A DNA stretch of 64,000 nucleotides from JAICYJ01 sp963797565 (lineage in GTDB: Bacteria > Actinomycetota > Thermoleophilia > Gaiellales > JAICJC01), in contig CAWCPM010000018.1 in NCBI GenBank assembly GCA_963797565.1, forward strand, positions 1 through 64,000, given 5' to 3'. Shown here piece after piece: positions 56,118 through 64,000 of the stretch. The position numbers and the translations under genes are program-made. The notes beneath the pieces were generated by a model. That model did not search any database. It saw nothing but the letters and a program-made list of their open reading frames with translations, and was not told the DNA's origin. The stretch's first letter is position 1. The number at the start of each line of letters is the position of its first letter.

Positions 56118-57242
56118 GTGGCCGGTGGTGAGGTAAAGCTCATAGCGTTGGTGAAGCAGTTCGGCGATGTCACGGCGGTGGACGGCATCGACCTGGAGAT
56201 GCCCGGTGCGGAGTTCTTCTCGATGCTGGGCCCATCCGGCTGCGGCAAGACGACGACGCTGCGGATGATCGCCGGCTTCGAGCAGCCGACCAGCGGGCAG
56301 ATCCTGCTGGACGGCGAGGACATGGCGTTCACGCCGCCGCACAAGCGCAACGTGAACACGGTGTTCCAGAGCTACGCGCTGTTCCCGCACCTGAGCGTGC
56401 AGGACAACGTCGCGTTCGGGCTGCGCCGTGCCAAGACGCCCAAGAACGAGATCAAGCAGCGGGTGGCCGAGGCGCTGGAGCTGGTGCAGCTGACGGGCCT
56501 CGAGCGCCGCAAGCCGGCGCAGATGTCGGGCGGCCAGCAGCAGCGCGTGGCGCTGGCCCGGGCGCTTGTGCTGAAGCCGGCGGTGCTGCTGCTGGACGAG
56601 CCGCTGGGCGCGCTGGACGCGAAGCTGCGAAAGGCGCTGCAGATCGAGCTGAAGGCGCTGCAGCAGCAGGTCGGCATCACGTTCATCTACGTCACGCACG
56701 ACCAGGAGGAGGCGCTCACCATGAGCGACCGGATCGCCGTGATGAGCGACGGCCGGGTCGAGCAGGTGGGGCCGCCGTCCGAGGTCTACGAGGAGCCGTC
56801 GACCACCTTCGTGGCCGACTTCCTGGGCGTCTCCAACCTGATGCGGGTGGTCGCGCACGGCGACAGCGACGGGCGCTGCCGGGTGACGCTGGGCGACTTC
56901 GAGCTGCACGCCTCACGCGGCGAGACGCACACCACCGGCGACACGCGGATCGTGATCCGGCCCGAGCGGGTGCACCTGGAGCCGCACGAGTCGAGCGGCG
57001 AGAACCGCGTGCCCGGCATCGTCGAGCGCGTCGTCTACCTGGGCAACTCGAACCAGATCATCGTCATCCTGGCCAACGGCGACAAGGTCCAGGCGCTGGT
57101 GCAGAACACCGGCGAGGAGCTGACCTACAAGCAGGGCGACCCGGTGCGGGTCTACATGCCGTCCGAGGCCCTGCGCGTGCTGACAGACACCGGCACGGCG
57201 CCGATCGACGAGGACGCGCTGACGGTGGGCTCGGCCGCGTAG
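56118..57242 (+). CDS. ABC transporter ATPase, PotA type
   Basis: The GTG at 56118 follows GAGAGGAG, favouring it over an in-frame ATG at 56091. The 374-residue protein has Walker A GPSGCGKTT, Q-loop FQSYALFPH, signature SGGQQQRVALARAL, Walker B LLLDEPLGALD, H-loop VTHDQEEAL and a C-terminal TOBE domain (IRPERVHLEPHE). It energises the spermidine/putrescine-type importer. Confidence 0.93.
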   Translation: MAGGEVKLIALVKQFGDVTAVDGIDLEMPGAEFFSMLGPSGCGKTTTLRMIAGFEQPTSGQILLDGEDMAFTPPHKRNVNTVFQSYALFPHLSVQDNVAFGLRRAKTPKNEIKQRVAEALELVQLTGLERRKPAQMSGGQQQRVALARALVLKPAVLLLDEPLGALDAKLRKALQIELKALQQQVGITFIYVTHDQEEALTMSDRIAVMSDGRVEQVGPPSEVYEEPSTTFVADFLGVSNLMRVVAHGDSDGRCRVTLGDFELHASRGETHTTGDTRIVIRPERVHLEPHESSGENRVPGIVERVVYLGNSNQIIVILANGDKVQALVQNTGEELTYKQGDPVRVYMPSEALRVLTDTGTAPIDEDALTVGSAA

Positions 57243-57260
57243 CGATCAGTCGGGCAGCGG

Positions 57261-58427
57261 TCAGTCGCGCAGCAGGCGGCGGCTGACGATCAGCCGCTGG
57301 ATGTCGGAGGTGCCCTCCTCGAGCTCCTCCAGCCGCGCGTCGCGCGACCACTTCTCGACGGGGTACTCGCGGGAGTAGCCCCAGCCGCCGAGCGTCTGGA
57401 TGGCCGCCCACGTGACCCAGGTGGCGGTCTCGGACGCGAACAGCTTGGCCATTGCGGCCTCGGCCGGGACGTGCTTGCCGGCGTCCATCAGGCGGGCGGC
57501 GCGGTGGCAGAGCAGGCGGGCGGCGTCGATGCGGGTGGCCATGTCGGCGAGGCGGAAGCCGACGGCCTGGTGCTGGCCGATCGGCTTACCGAACGCGTTT
57601 CGGGTCTTGGCGTACTCGACGGAGTACTCGAAGGCGGCGCGCGCGATGCCGATCGCGGAGGCGGCAAGGTGGATGCGGGACTCGTCGAAGGTGTGCATCA
57701 GGCTGTAGAAGCCCTTGCCCTCCTCGCCCAGCAGGCGGTCGGCCGGGATCGTGCAGTCCTGCAGGAACACCTCGGTGTTGATGATCGCGCGCTGGCCCAT
57801 CTTGCGCATCGGCTCGCCGAAGGTGATGCCGGGGTCGGACTTCTCGACCACGAAGGCGGTGACGCCCTTGGAGCCGGTGCCGGGGGCGACGGTCGCGAAG
57901 ATCACGTAGTACTCGGCGATGCCGCCGTTCGAGATCCAGGTCTTCTGGCCGTTCAGGACGTACTCCTCGCCGGAGCGCACGGCGGTGGTGGACATCGCGG
58001 CTGTGTCCGAGCCGACACCGGGCTCGGTCGAGGCCAGCGAGGTCAGCGGTGGCTGCGGGCCGCAGAGCGGAGCCAGCCAGCGCTGCTGCTGGTCGGGCGT
58101 GCCGACCTCGATCACGGGGCGGCCGAAGAAGGCGCCGGAGGTGATCAGGTTGCCGATGCCGGCGCAGCCCCAGTTCAGCTCCTCCTGCACGATGCAGCCG
58201 GTCAGCACGTCGCCGATGCCGCCGCCGCCGACGTGCTCGGGCAGCATGTAGGAGGTGAGTCCCACTTCGGCGGCCTTGTAGACGACGTCGAGCGGCGTGT
58301 AGGTGTCGCGCTCGTCGACGTCGGCCGAGACGGGGCGGATCTCGGTGCGCGCGAACTCGCGCGCGAGCGCCTGGATCTCGCGCTGGTCGTCGGTCAGATC
58401 GAGCGTCTGGGGTGCCAGTTCGGCCAC
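57261..58427 (-). CDS. acyl-CoA dehydrogenase
   Basis: The 388-residue enzyme has N-terminal helices, the FAD-binding middle (ASTEPGVGSD, VLNGQKTWISNGGIAEYYV) and a C-terminal domain (QTLGGWGYSREYPVEKWSRD). The catalytic Glu is in LEEGTSDIQRLIVSR. It oxidises an acyl-CoA at the alpha-beta position, passing electrons to ETF. A TACCGT box 7 nt before the GTG suggests a leaderless transcript. It is convergent with the ABC operon; its substrate may be linked to the acyl-CoA synthetase and dienoyl-CoA reductase-like genes nearby. Confidence 0.94.
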   Translation of the reverse strand: MAELAPQTLDLTDDQREIQALAREFARTEIRPVSADVDERDTYTPLDVVYKAAEVGLTSYMLPEHVGGGGIGDVLTGCIVQEELNWGCAGIGNLITSGAFFGRPVIEVGTPDQQQRWLAPLCGPQPPLTSLASTEPGVGSDTAAMSTTAVRSGEEYVLNGQKTWISNGGIAEYYVIFATVAPGTGSKGVTAFVVEKSDPGITFGEPMRKMGQRAIINTEVFLQDCTIPADRLLGEEGKGFYSLMHTFDESRIHLAASAIGIARAAFEYSVEYAKTRNAFGKPIGQHQAVGFRLADMATRIDAARLLCHRAARLMDAGKHVPAEAAMAKLFASETATWVTWAAIQTLGGWGYSREYPVEKWSRDARLEELEEGTSDIQRLIVSRRLLRD

Positions 58428-58434
58428 GGCCGTG

Positions 58435-58440
58435 ACGGTA
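58435..58440 (-). promoter_or_regulatory. -10 box of the acyl-CoA dehydrogenase gene
   Basis: TACCGT on the minus strand, 7 nt before the GTG at 58427. Confidence 0.35.
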
Positions 58441-58525
58441 CCAGACCGGCTTTTGACCGAGCGCTAGCGGAGCACGTGCGTGGTGGTGGCCTGACTCATC
58501 AGCGCCGGGCAGCCATGGCCGGCGG

Positions 58526-58549
58526 AACCTCCCCGGTGGGGGAGGTTTT
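58526..58549. terminator. strong hairpin with T run
   Basis: AACCTCCCC pairs with GGGGAGGTT (58539-58547) around a 4-nt loop, followed by two further T on the plus strand. It lies 2 bp beyond the minus-strand secreted-protein gene and is the best rho-independent candidate in the window. Confidence 0.6.
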
Positions 58550-58551
58550 CG

Positions 58552-59325
58552 TCAGCGAACGGTGAAGCGCGCAGCCGGCACGTACCCGGCCCAACCCGTG
58601 TCCAGGTTGAGCTGGCCCGGCACGAACGGGGCGCCATGCGCCTGGTCGGCGGCCCGCGTGTCCCACATGATCGAGTCGGGGAAGCGGTCGTGACCGACCC
58701 GCACGGCGGGGGACAGCCCGACGTTCAGGCTATCGGTGGGCGAGGTGTGGCCCAGCGGAGCGCGCCCGCTGGTGTTCGTGTTGTAGCCAACCGTCCACAC
58801 CACGTCGCTGGCGAGGTTGCGGTTGACCGGGAACGTGATCGTCTGAGCGATCCCGTTGTGCAGCTGGCCGTCCGTGCCCATGAACCTGGACTCGGTGGCC
58901 GACTGGGACGACGGCCGGTAGCGGATGCTGAACGTCTTGGTGACCTTCATGATCCGCTTGCCGGGCGTGATCTCACCCGTCGCCGCGTCACGCGTGCTGT
59001 AGTGGTACAGACGCAGAGTGATCGGCGTCTGGAACGTGGCGCCGGGCTTGGTCGTGCACCCAGACTGCCACGACCCGCTCTGGCAAGCCCACGACTCCAT
59101 CGTCACCTTGACGTGGCCGATGGTGGAGTGCGGTCGCAGGATCACCTCGCTGCCGATCTGGTTGAACGCGCTGGACTCAGCGCCCACGCTCGGCACGCTG
59201 ACGGTGCCCTTGACGGGCGTGCTGTCATACGCGACGTTGCTGGTGGTCATCGCTCCTGCGATGCTCGGCGCGATCATGGTTGCGCCAACCACGCCCGCAA
59301 GGGCGAGGGGTAGGTACTTCTTCAA
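58552..59325 (-). CDS. secreted hypothetical protein, TTG start
   Basis: The start is TTG at 59325, fixed by AGGAGG at 5 nt. The 257-residue product has a signal peptide (KYLPLALAGVVGATMIAPSIAGA) and a beta-rich mature domain. It reads NVAYDSTPVKGTVSVPSVG, then FNQIGSEVILRPHSTIGHVK, with one Cys pair (WACQSGSWQSGC) and SDVVWTVGYNTNTSGRAPLG. It resembles secreted domains of unknown function in high-GC actinobacteria that would form a beta-sandwich. Downstream is a strong hairpin. Confidence 0.8.
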   Translation of the reverse strand: MKKYLPLALAGVVGATMIAPSIAGAMTTSNVAYDSTPVKGTVSVPSVGAESSAFNQIGSEVILRPHSTIGHVKVTMESWACQSGSWQSGCTTKPGATFQTPITLRLYHYSTRDAATGEITPGKRIMKVTKTFSIRYRPSSQSATESRFMGTDGQLHNGIAQTITFPVNRNLASDVVWTVGYNTNTSGRAPLGHTSPTDSLNVGLSPAVRVGHDRFPDSIMWDTRAADQAHGAPFVPGQLNLDTGWAGYVPAARFTVR

Positions 59326-59507
59326 GGTGTCCTCCTGAGGACGTGGGGGGTTTGGCCTGAATCGTCAAAGCCGGTCGGCCAGGACTCGGCGTGCGACACC
59401 ACGGCCACCGCCGACTCGGCTAGAACGGCCTACCGGGGGGTGTCTGGCCGCCTTGCCGACACAATTCCCATCGGCCGGCAGCAAGCGTTCGGCCATCGCC
59501 GTCGCGT

Positions 59508-59595
59508 GGTATCTGGCCCGGTGCTTTGAGGTACCTGACGACGGGGGTTGCGGTACCTGGCGGGGGGCAATGCGGTACCCGCGTGTCGTCAGGCG
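59508..59595 (+). repeat. four-unit 22-bp tandem repeat
   Basis: Units begin at 59508 (GGTATC), 59530, 59552 and 59574 (each GGTACC), exactly 22 bp apart. Units 2 and 3 share GGTACCTG-CG, a G run and a GC end; units 1 and 4 are diverged. The array lies in the 320-bp gene-free stretch between the secreted-protein gene and tRNA-Ser(CGA). Inverted pairs also occur: CCTGACGAC/GTCGTCAGG (59534 and 59585) and GGGGTTGCGG/CCGCAACCCC (59544 and 59611). Confidence 0.6.
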
Positions 59596-59645
59596 AGAAA
59601 ACGCGAACCTCCGCAACCCCGCTTGTCTAGGATACGCGGGCACCT

Positions 59646-59735
59646 GGAGGGGTGGCAGAGTGGTTGAATGCGGCGGTCTCGAAAACCGTTGTGCGTCGTT
59701 AAGGCGTACCGAGGGTTCGAATCCCTCCCCCTCCG
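59646..59735 (+). tRNA. tRNA-Ser (anticodon CGA)
   Basis: This 90-nt class II tRNA has acceptor GGAGGGG/CCCCTCC with discriminator G, a D-arm GGCAGAGTGGTTGAATGC, anticodon loop CTCGAAA in stem GCGGT/ACCGT, a long variable arm, and T-arm GAGGGTTCGAATCCCTC. CCA is not encoded. TAGGAT at 59628-59633 may be its -10 box. Confidence 0.97.
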
Positions 59736-59807
59736 TTGAAACCGTGGCCAGAGGGCGCCAGGCGCTCGGTGCTGGAACCATTCCGAGGGGTGTGGCGTCG
59801 TAGAGGT

Positions 59808-60275
59808 ATGTGGCGGAGCGTTCTACTGGGGATCGTCTTGGCTGGGGCGCTCGCGGGGTGCAGCCGGGACGGAGCGAACGGAGGTCTGACAGGCGGCGGA
59901 GCGATTCACGCCCTATCCGAGGGACAGGTGGTGTCCGATAGAGGGGTCGCCGGGGCAACTGCTCGGCCGGACGATGGGATCGTCAAAGGGCGCGTGTTCA
60001 CCACCGCCTGTGGCGGCCCTGCGGGATCACCGTGCCCCTTGCGCGTCTATCACGGCTCGCTCGCGTTCTGCCCGACGATGCACACGAAAGGGCCGTGTCC
60101 CTCTGCGCGCGTGGATAGCACAGGTCACTACACGATTGCACTACGACCTGGGCGCCACGCCTTGATCCCGGCTTCCGGGAACGGCAACGTCGTCTATGTC
60201 AAGCCACGCTGGGTCGTAGTTCAGAGCGGGCAGACGACGACCGTGAACATCGACGGTGGGAACCTGATGAGTTGA
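59808..60275 (+). CDS. small lipoprotein
   Basis: From ATG 59808 the 155-residue product has a lipoprotein signal (VLLGIVLAGALAGC). The mature part has a conserved-looking small beta domain (GIVKGRVFTTACGGPAG, CPLRVYHGSLAFC, STGHYTIALRPGRHALIP, TVNIDGGN) like a carboxypeptidase-regulatory/transthyretin-type fold. Codon use is less GC-biased than in the main part of the window. Function is unknown. Confidence 0.75.
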   Translation: MWRSVLLGIVLAGALAGCSRDGANGGLTGGGAIHALSEGQVVSDRGVAGATARPDDGIVKGRVFTTACGGPAGSPCPLRVYHGSLAFCPTMHTKGPCPSARVDSTGHYTIALRPGRHALIPASGNGNVVYVKPRWVVVQSGQTTTVNIDGGNLMS

Positions 60276-60410
60276 CCCGCTGTCGGCGGTAGCACGCGCG
60301 TGGCTTAAGGATCCGGCCATGGCCGCGAGCCCCACGACCCCGACCCAGCGCGCAGGCCTTCGAGCACGCCCACGCGGCGGCAACGCGGGCTGACTTTCCA
60401 GGCCGAACGG

Positions 60411-61007
60411 CTACGTATCGAGCTTGCCCTTCAACTGGGTTCTTGAGCGGCAGGCCGGGCAGGTGGGAGAGGAACGAACTCTGATGCCCTGCAGGAACGT
60501 CGTCGTGTAGACGCGGCCGGCGACTTGATAGGTGACGTCGAAGGCGTCGATCAGCCATGCGCCCGTGTGTCTCGATGTGGCACCGACGATCAGATTCAGT
60601 TCGTCGCCTGGCTGGACAACAAATCCTCGCAGACTCGTCAGCGGGTACTTGGCTGGTGGCCAGCCGCGGACGGCTCCGGGAAGACCATGGTTGGTACTTG
60701 CGAGCACCGCGTAGCGCAGGATCAGCCCATCGGCCTGATCTGGGTCGGCTGGCCGGACGGAGTAGATCACGGCGGGAGCCGAGCCGCTCAGCTCAGCGGT
60801 GCTTATCGTCGTGACCATCCACTGGCCTGGAATCACAGGGCCGCCCGACCATGATGACCCGTTGTCCGGCAACGCGAGCGGCCCGTCGTCCGCCGGCTCG
60901 GTCGTGGCCCACCAACCAAGTAGGCCGCAGCAGAGCGCCACGCCTGTCATAAGCAACCAGCGCTTGTCGGCCACTGGACGGGGGGCGGGAAGGGCCATCT
61001 CCGTCAT
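60411..61007 (-). CDS. membrane-anchored hypothetical protein
   Basis: The ATG at 61007 (MTEMALPAPRPVADKRW) gives 198 residues; the frame is open upstream to 61094. A single helix (LLMTGVALCCGLLGWWA) is followed by an extracytoplasmic beta-rich part (VYTTTFLQGIRVRSSP). A C-terminal CPAC motif and basic tail are present. It is convergent with the lipoprotein gene. No family is recognised. Confidence 0.65.
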   Translation of the reverse strand: MTEMALPAPRPVADKRWLLMTGVALCCGLLGWWATTEPADDGPLALPDNGSSWSGGPVIPGQWMVTTISTAELSGSAPAVIYSVRPADPDQADGLILRYAVLASTNHGLPGAVRGWPPAKYPLTSLRGFVVQPGDELNLIVGATSRHTGAWLIDAFDVTYQVAGRVYTTTFLQGIRVRSSPTCPACRSRTQLKGKLDT

Positions 61008-61270
61008 GAGCCCATTATGGCTGGCTGCGACATGGAGCACAATCGTCGGCAACGTGCACCTGGCGCACTGCCGGGGCTGACAGCCGGTTGTCACAGACTG
61101 TTTGCATACTGGGGACGGTCACTGCAGCTGGGCGTTGGTTCCCCACAGCCGCCACGGCAGACAATGATCGGCCTCGGTCCACTCGAGCCGCGAGCTCGAT
61201 CAGTTGAGCCGCTGAGGTGCGGCCACGATCTGTTGTGGAACAAACAGTCAACCCCGACCGTCCAAGGAAC

Positions 61271-61720
61271 ATGCGAAATCATCGATTCCGGTGGCTGGCC
61301 GTCGCGCTTGTCGCAACCGGGTCGGCGGTGGGCGTCGCCTGGTTCGTGACCAGAGACACTCCACTTCCGAGTGGGTCGAACCGCTTGGTGGTGTACGAGA
61401 CCAACATCGGGCGGGGGGCGTCCTACGTCGAAGGATTCCAGGCGTACCTCGCCGTGGCTGCGGACGCCGGAGGGAGCACGACCGTCACTGTCCACCAAAC
61501 CGCCGGCCCGGCACTCACAAAGCGGCTAGCGACTGGCCGTTACACCATCAAGAGTTGGCTGAGGCCATGCGACGGCAACTGCGGCACCCTTGACGACGCG
61601 ACGGACCGTTGCCAACTCGCCGTCAGCCTGGGGCCGAACCAACCCACGGACTACATCGTGCTGCTGACCCCCGGCCACGGCTGCCGGATTGAACCACGAT
61701 TCCACGGCGGGACTCTGTGA
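61271..61720 (+). CDS. small secreted or anchored hypothetical protein
   Basis: From ATG 61271 (AAGGA upstream) the 149-residue protein has an N-terminal helix (WLAVALVATGSAVGVAWFV) and an external domain with two Cys pairs (LRPCDGNCG, and DRCQ with HGCR). It ends in GTGA overlap with the next lipoprotein gene, so the two form a pair. No family is recognised. Confidence 0.7.
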   Translation: MRNHRFRWLAVALVATGSAVGVAWFVTRDTPLPSGSNRLVVYETNIGRGASYVEGFQAYLAVAADAGGSTTVTVHQTAGPALTKRLATGRYTIKSWLRPCDGNCGTLDDATDRCQLAVSLGPNQPTDYIVLLTPGHGCRIEPRFHGGTL

Positions 61721-62361
61721 CTGGTGTGAAGCGCCGTGCTTCTCGGGCGGGATATGCCACCTTGGTATTGGGTAGCCTGATGGCTCTTGCTGGTTGCGGT
61801 AGCTCGCCGGCTGCGCCACCTCCCCCCTCGATCACGTCGGGTGGTCAGCCGGTCCCGGCGCAGGTTGCGCGGATGATGTCGACATTCCCGCCGATCAGCC
61901 GCCCCTCCGGGCCGGTTACCGTGAGCGCGGCGTTATCGATCAAACGAGGGGCGTTCGCACGACGGCAACTCGTGTTGGTCGCCTACCGGAACGGGAGTGG
62001 GCAGTGTGTGGAACAGACTTATATATCCGCCGCGGGGTCGGTGGCCTACGGGGGACTCGGTCTGACAGGCGGTGGCTGCCAGGGATGCAGCGTCTGCGTG
62101 GCCGCGCGCGATGGGAGGCAACTATCGCAGGCCGTGGTCGCGCTCGTCACGGATCGAGCAGACACGGTGCGAGTCACCTTCGCGACCGGCGCCGAGCCTA
62201 CCGTGTTCCACCACGACTACCGGCTGCGCGGCCCGCGCCTGTATGCGTTCAACAAACGAGTGTTCATGCTCGACCCACCCAACGGCACGATCGTGCTGAG
62301 CCTCGACGCGCTCAAGCACGGCCGGGTGATTGCGGGCCAGAGCATCGCCGGCCTCGCATAG
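61717..62361 (+). CDS. lipoprotein of unknown function
   Basis: The GTG overlaps the upstream TGA. The 214-residue product has a lipobox (LGSLMALAGC) and a Pro-rich linker. The mature domain contains four Cys (GQCVEQ, GGGCQGCSVC) and beta-strand-like repeats. GC content is visibly lower than in the surrounding genes. It belongs to a short cluster of exported proteins after tRNA-Ser(CGA). Confidence 0.7.
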   Translation: MTGVKRRASRAGYATLVLGSLMALAGCGSSPAAPPPPSITSGGQPVPAQVARMMSTFPPISRPSGPVTVSAALSIKRGAFARRQLVLVAYRNGSGQCVEQTYISAAGSVAYGGLGLTGGGCQGCSVCVAARDGRQLSQAVVALVTDRADTVRVTFATGAEPTVFHHDYRLRGPRLYAFNKRVFMLDPPNGTIVLSLDALKHGRVIAGQSIAGLA

Positions 62362-62422
62362 CACCGGCGATCGGCGTGCGACGTTGCCGTATCGGCGAGG
62401 CCGATCGCCGTAGCCCTACCTC

Positions 62423-62596
62423 TTACTGACCGTCGCCGCGCTGGCGGTGAAGGATGGCCAGGATCTGCTCACGGGTTGGGGAATGTGAGCTGTTGTGGTC
62501 GTCGACGATGTGGCGCTGCAGCGCTGCCACCAGCTCGTCCTCATCCTGAGCGGTGATCACGGTCTTACAGCCCTTGCAGGTCAGGCTGATCGACAT
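62423..62596 (-). CDS. small DUF1059-like protein
   Basis: The ATG at 62596 gives 57 residues: SLTCKGCKTVITAQDEDELV followed by a helix with HIVDDH. This CxxC-His/His pattern is typical of DUF1059-type small domains, which may bind metal. It begins 4 bp after the cupin stop, so it is in the same operon. Confidence 0.7.
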   Translation of the reverse strand: MSISLTCKGCKTVITAQDEDELVAALQRHIVDDHNSSHSPTREQILAILHRQRGDGQ

Positions 62597-62600
62597 CCAG

Positions 62601-62984
62601 CTAGGTGGTCGTCGCCTGTTCGCGGGCGGCAATCACGTCGCTAAACGGCGTGCCGGGCGTACCGCCGATGGCAAGGAACTGGACACCCTGGTCAGGCGTG
62701 GTGAACCGGCGGCTGTGGCCTGCCGGCACGTATGCGATCGATCCCGCCCGCATGATGTGGTCATCGCCATCGATCGTGAGGGTGGCCTGGCCTGAGACCA
62801 CGTAGTAGACCTCTTCCTGGCCGTCACTGGCGTGGTCGTGGTCGGGGTACTGGTCATGCCCCTGCGGATACTCCTCGACGTTGATGCCGAAGGCGGTCGC
62901 TCCCAACGTGCGGCCGACCGGCTTGAACACGCCACCGTGGGCGCCCTCGATCTGGTCGATATGAATCACCTTCGGCTCGCTCAT
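62601..62984 (-). CDS. cupin domain protein
   Basis: The 127-residue single-domain cupin has motif 1 YPDHDHASDGQEEVYYVVSG (His, His, Glu metal ligands) and motif 2 AGSIAYVPAGHSRRF (late His). GGAAGGA precedes the ATG. The reaction is unknown; it may be an isomerase, dioxygenase or sensor. It is followed by the DUF1059-like gene. Confidence 0.88.
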   Translation of the reverse strand: MSEPKVIHIDQIEGAHGGVFKPVGRTLGATAFGINVEEYPQGHDQYPDHDHASDGQEEVYYVVSGQATLTIDGDDHIMRAGSIAYVPAGHSRRFTTPDQGVQFLAIGGTPGTPFSDVIAAREQATTT

Positions 62985-63118
62985 GGCTGTCCTTCCATCG
63001 ATCGGTACGGTGTTTCGGAGCGTACACCCGACACGGGCGCGGGCGACCCCTTGGCCATCACTGCTGGCGCGGACACCGCCGCCTCAACCACTGACGGGCC
63101 CGTGCCGATGAGACCAGC

Positions 63119-63199
63119 ATGGGACGCCTTGTCTTCTACCCCATGGCGATTGGCCTGTTCGTGCTGCTCGACATGGCCCTGCGCGCGCACGGCCACTGA
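63119..63199 (+). CDS. possible 26-residue membrane microprotein
   Basis: The ATG at 63119 opens MGRLVFYPMAIGLFVLLDMA and ends RAHGH at TGA 63197-63199: a single hydrophobic helix with charged ends. No convincing ribosome binding site exists. It could instead be the remnant of a larger gene. Confidence 0.25.
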   Translation: MGRLVFYPMAIGLFVLLDMALRAHGH

Positions 63200-63237
63200 C
63201 CGCTGTTCGTGAACCAAACCGGCAGTACAGTCGTCTC

Positions 63238-64000
63238 ATGAGCATGCGTGCCGCGGGATGGAATCTCGGGCGAGGCGGTCGCTCCATGTGGTGGGGCGCG
63301 TCGCTTGCGCTCGTCGCGCTCGTAGGCCTCGGCATCTGGGCGTCGATGCGCGGCGGCGACGATGGCGGAAGCGCGGTGGCGGCGCAGCCCGCGCCCGTGC
63401 GCGTTGCCCTTGTGTTTGCAGAACCGGTCGCTTCGCCCACGTCGCCTTTCGGCGCCGGACCAGAGGCGGTCTATCTGGCGTCGCCCACAGGTAACAACCC
63501 GCGCAGGCTGGCACGTGGAGCGGATCCGGTGATCTCCCCGGATGGGCGCTGGGTCGTCTACCGGCGCGACACCAAGCCGGTACCGGACAGGCTGCTCATC
63601 ATCAGCACCGGCGGCGGTACGCCGCGACAGCTCCCGGCCTCGTCAGACGAGCCGGTTGTTTGGTCGCCGGACTCGCGGCTCGTGGCAGCCACCGGAACCG
63701 GCCAGCTGGCCATCGTCAACGTCGGTTCAGGCAAGAGGGTCACTCTCAGGATGCCGCAGGCCAGCTACGGCTACTCGTTCTCCCCCGACGGCACCGAGCT
63801 CGCCTTCACCCACAACACCGGCAGCGGACAGAACGTCTACACCGTGTCGACCAGCAGCGGCGCCATCCGCCGCCTCACCGACGACGGCCGCAGCAGCTCT
63901 CCGCTGTGGGGGCCGACCGGGATCGCCTTCGGGCGCCAGGGCGACGTCTGGCTGATGGACGGGGACGGCGGCGACATCCACCAGCTGACACACACCCGCG
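63238..64000 (+). CDS. TolB/WD40-like beta-propeller protein, 3' end beyond the window
   Basis: From the ATG at 63238 the frame is open to the edge (254 codons). After a membrane anchor (MWWGASLALVALVGLGIWAS) the protein repeats the TolB/PD40 pattern: ADPVISPDGRWVVYRRD, EPVVWSPDSRLVAATG, YGYSFSPDGTELAFTHN, SPLWGPTGIAFGRQGDVW. It would form a beta-propeller on the outside of the membrane. Function is not known. Confidence 0.8.
   Translation, partial: MSMRAAGWNLGRGGRSMWWGASLALVALVGLGIWASMRGGDDGGSAVAAQPAPVRVALVFAEPVASPTSPFGAGPEAVYLASPTGNNPRRLARGADPVISPDGRWVVYRRDTKPVPDRLLIISTGGGTPRQLPASSDEPVVWSPDSRLVAATGTGQLAIVNVGSGKRVTLRMPQASYGYSFSPDGTELAFTHNTGSGQNVYTVSTSSGAIRRLTDDGRSSSPLWGPTGIAFGRQGDVWLMDGDGGDIHQLTHTR

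Noticed and set aside
59646..64000. Attachment site of an integrated element at tRNA-Ser(CGA)
   Set aside because: No second copy of the tRNA 3' end was found downstream, and there is no integrase or transposase in the window.

Overview
The window is about 70% GC, gene-dense, and built from short operons whose genes overlap by 4 bp (ATGA or GTGA). Several genes appear to be leaderless, with a TANNNT box 6-7 nt before the start codon. It also carries LAL-type LuxR, FCD-type GntR, Tat-exported lipoproteins and many SDR and ABC-transport genes. This fits a soil-type actinobacterium, perhaps a deep lineage such as Thermoleophilia; the lineage is inference.

Layout. 0-9 kb: a polytopic membrane protein, small proteins, a secreted HtrA-like protease, a secreted beta-helix protein, TatA, an autoregulated MarR and an M28 peptidase. 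9.3-15.1 kb: a complete oligopeptide-type ABC operon (binding protein, two permeases, two ATPases). 15.1-17.7 kb: a chimeric GFA/PAP2 frame, an MFS transporter fused to a cyclic-nucleotide-binding domain, and a TraR/DksA-like protein. 17.8-37.5 kb: a large catabolic locus with two paralogous SDRs, a TudS-related protein, a cyclic-amide hydrolase coupled to a second peptide/ureide-type ABC transporter, an SMP-30 lactonase, Gfo/Idh, VOC, quinone oxidoreductase, a PuuE-like hydrolase, OsmC, an FCD-type GntR regulator, a ThDP enzyme, an aminotransferase and an M20 carbamoylase. 37.5-49 kb: MprF-like protein, DEAD helicase, a surface-protein pair, a PIG-V-like mannosyltransferase, tRNA-Ser(GCU) and a 912-residue LAL regulator. 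49.2-58.4 kb: SDR, NDP-forming acyl-CoA synthetase, TetR, a spermidine/putrescine-type ABC operon with a clear promoter and palindromic operator, and an acyl-CoA dehydrogenase. 58.5-64 kb: secreted protein, a 22-bp tandem repeat, tRNA-Ser(CGA), small lipoproteins, cupin, and a truncated TolB/WD40-like protein.

The most interesting system is the 17.8-37.5 kb locus. A GGTATG-N4-CATACC-like palindrome sits in front of SMP-30 (27197), the PuuE-like operon (31413) and the ThDP enzyme (34597), and an FCD-type GntR gene lies between them. This suggests one repressor controlling a pathway that imports and opens cyclic ureides (allantoin, hydantoin or dihydropyrimidine-like).

Caution: at least ten otherwise well-conserved genes are broken by single-base indels. 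Several of these fall in C or G runs and can be repaired by changing the run length by one. I read these mainly as sequencing or assembly errors, so such genes are given as whole loci with the suspected break stated.
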